A stretch of 6,658 nucleotides of DNA from JBEVMS01 sp040508515 (GTDB taxonomy: Bacteria > Pseudomonadota > Gammaproteobacteria > Xanthomonadales > Rhodanobacteraceae), in assembly GCA_040508515.1 (NCBI GenBank), contig JBEVMS010000240.1, forward strand, positions 1 through 6,658. The letters are read 5' to 3'. Below, piece by piece: positions 5,744 to 6,658 of this stretch. The notes below the pieces were generated by a model, which saw nothing but the letters and a program-made list of their open reading frames with translations, had not been told where the DNA came from and ran no database searches. Position numbers and translations under genes: made by a program. Positions within the stretch are counted from its first letter, which is position 1. Every line of letters starts with the position of its first letter.

Positions 5744-6558
5744 GGTGATCGAACGTGATTCCGGCGCAGGTACACGCCGTGAGATGAAAAGAAAAACCGA
5801 AGAGCGGCTTGATGTGCAAGTGCGGCTCGCTCGATTGTGGTGTACTTCGCCGCGCTCCACAACGCAAGCGTGACGGATCGGCGCCGGTTGGGGTCAGTGT
5901 TACTCCGCTCATCGCCGCGCCGGCATCGGCACGACCCTACGCACGAGCGGCGATCCACGGCGCCAGTTCATTTGGAACGCGGGCGGCGTGATTCGTTCAC
6001 CACCAACGGCGTGACGTTCAGTGTGGGTCCGTGCGAGGTCGGCGAAGCGCTAACGATTCGCGCGCCAGCGGCAACCCGGCTGCGCGCTCGGCATCCCGCA
6101 CCGTCGGTCATGCCTGCCTGCCGCACAGGAGGCATCCCGAGTAAGCCACCATTCCAGGGGCATGGAGGTGAGCCTCTCCCTGAACCTGGATGATGGATCG
6201 CACGCCGCGGCTATCGATGCTGGACATTTTTCAGCTTGGTGACGGCCTCACACATCATCAGGCCGGTGCGCGTTCCGTTGAGCGCGGCGGCCGGCTCGAT
6301 CTCGCTGCCGCTCTTTAAGGCGCTGCTTTATGAGCATGCGGCGGCCGACGCTGGATGCGCTGCATATCCGTGCGTCGCGCGAACCCCGCCACAAGGGCAT
6401 GAATTTCGTCGAGACTTCCGTGCGGCGTGTCGGTACAGGTCACGTGGGGTGCCCGCCAAGGCGTGCGGGCAGCTGCCGTTGCCTTGAGGGCATGCGAATC
6501 CGTGGCGGAATGCGGCATTCCTAACCGGCGCGAGCAATACGAGGGCGTGGGGCTGTCT
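5744..6558. other. 815-bp stretch without a convincing gene
   Basis: Between the start of the hydrolase and the end of the CBS gene there is no frame with a recognisable protein family or a good start plus Shine-Dalgarno. Small palindromes occur: GGAATG/CATTCC (6507-6521), GCCCGC/GCGGGC (6451-6470), and an imperfect CCAGG...CCTGG structure around 6154-6189. The part next to 5743 should contain the hydrolase promoter, but no clear boxes were found. A degenerate minus-strand frame at 5968-6327 is listed separately. Confidence 0.6.
5968..6327 (-). pseudogene. Possible degenerate ORF or dispersed-repeat remnant
   Basis: One minus-strand frame is open from just after a TAA (6328-6330) to TGA at 5968-5970, about 119 codons, broken only by a TAG at 6211-6213. 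Before the TAG it reads ...TGLMMCEAVTKLKNVQHR, and after it ...GAGCRARSRVAAGARIVSAS... and ends LNVTPLVVNESRRPRSK. No domain is recognised. The 47-codon end piece (ATG at 6111) could be called as a hypothetical protein. The composition is Arg/Pro-rich like random high-GC translation, so this may be no gene at all. The look is of an intergenic repeat or decayed insertion. Confidence 0.2.
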
Positions 6559-6658
6559 TCAACTGGCGATGTAGCGCTGAAGCTCCTGGATTTCCTCGGC
6601 CTGGGCGTCGATCACCGCCTTGACCAAGTCGCCGATCGAGATCACCCCGACCACGCGT
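6559..6658 (-). CDS. CBS-domain protein, C-terminal end only
   Basis: On the minus strand the frame entering from the window edge gives 32 residues and stops with TGA at 6559-6561. It begins RVVGVISIGDLVKAVIDAQ and ends ELQRYIAS. G(V/I)(V/I)SIGDLVK is the end of a CBS (Bateman) domain, and a short helix ending near QRYI is typical of small stand-alone two-CBS proteins of about 140-155 residues. CBS pairs bind adenine nucleotides or related ligands and act as regulatory modules. The nucleotide-binding Asp of the GD motif is present. The rest of the gene lies outside, so the partner domain and ligand are unknown. No obvious terminator follows. Confidence 0.82.
   Translation of the reverse strand, partial: RVVGVISIGDLVKAVIDAQAEEIQELQRYIAS

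Noticed and set aside
5744..5860. Longer N-terminus for the serine hydrolase
   Set aside because: It would place 39 polar and charged residues before a clear signal peptide.
6050..6163. 37-codon minus-strand frame with GGAGAGG 9 nt before its ATG
   Set aside because: The ribosome-site match is fair, but the peptide is short, Trp/Cys/Arg-rich and unrecognised, and it overlaps the other degenerate frame.
5837..6193. 118-codon plus-strand frame in the gap
   Set aside because: It has no domain, Arg/Pro/His-rich composition and no good ribosome site, and it overlaps an equally open minus frame.

Overview
The window looks like chromosomal DNA of a high-GC gammaproteobacterium, most likely Xanthomonas or a close Xanthomonadaceae relative. 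This rests on a gcvT-gcvH-gcvPA glycine-cleavage cluster with a split P-protein, a MetJ-type repressor domain carrying a histone H1-like lysine tail, an unusual TonB-family protein, and the GC-rich codon use. The assignment comes from recognising protein families and gene order, not from a database search.

Layout. Bases 1-75 are the last codons of gcvT (+). gcvH (189-584, +) follows and ends at a textbook intrinsic terminator (611-642). gcvPA (671-2038, +) encodes only the first half of glycine decarboxylase, and its partner gcvPB is not in the window. A relatively AT-rich 347-bp gap (2039-2385) holds a likely promoter, a near-consensus met box and a 10-bp inverted repeat. It leads into the most unusual gene, 2386-2973 (+). 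Its first ~78 residues are an almost complete MetJ ribbon-helix-helix/S-adenosylmethionine (SAM) sensing domain. Its last 113 residues are an acid-free KKxxx pentad tail like bacterial H1-type nucleoid proteins. Three consecutive hairpins follow (3002-3069). Next are an atypical TonB-like energy transducer (3269-4285, +) and, convergent with it, a secreted serine beta-lactamase-family hydrolase (4382-5743, -). An 815-bp stretch (5744-6558) has no convincing gene but contains a degenerate open frame on the minus strand. The window closes with the 3' end of a CBS-domain protein (6559-6658, -).

How the genes fit together. The Gcv proteins cleave glycine to CO2, NH3 and a one-carbon unit on tetrahydrofolate. 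That unit feeds methionine and SAM synthesis, and SAM is the corepressor of MetJ. A MetJ-H1 chimera next to this cluster could therefore link one-carbon/SAM status to transcription or nucleoid packing; this link is inference. The TonB-like protein and the hydrolase are envelope proteins with no evident link to the gcv genes.
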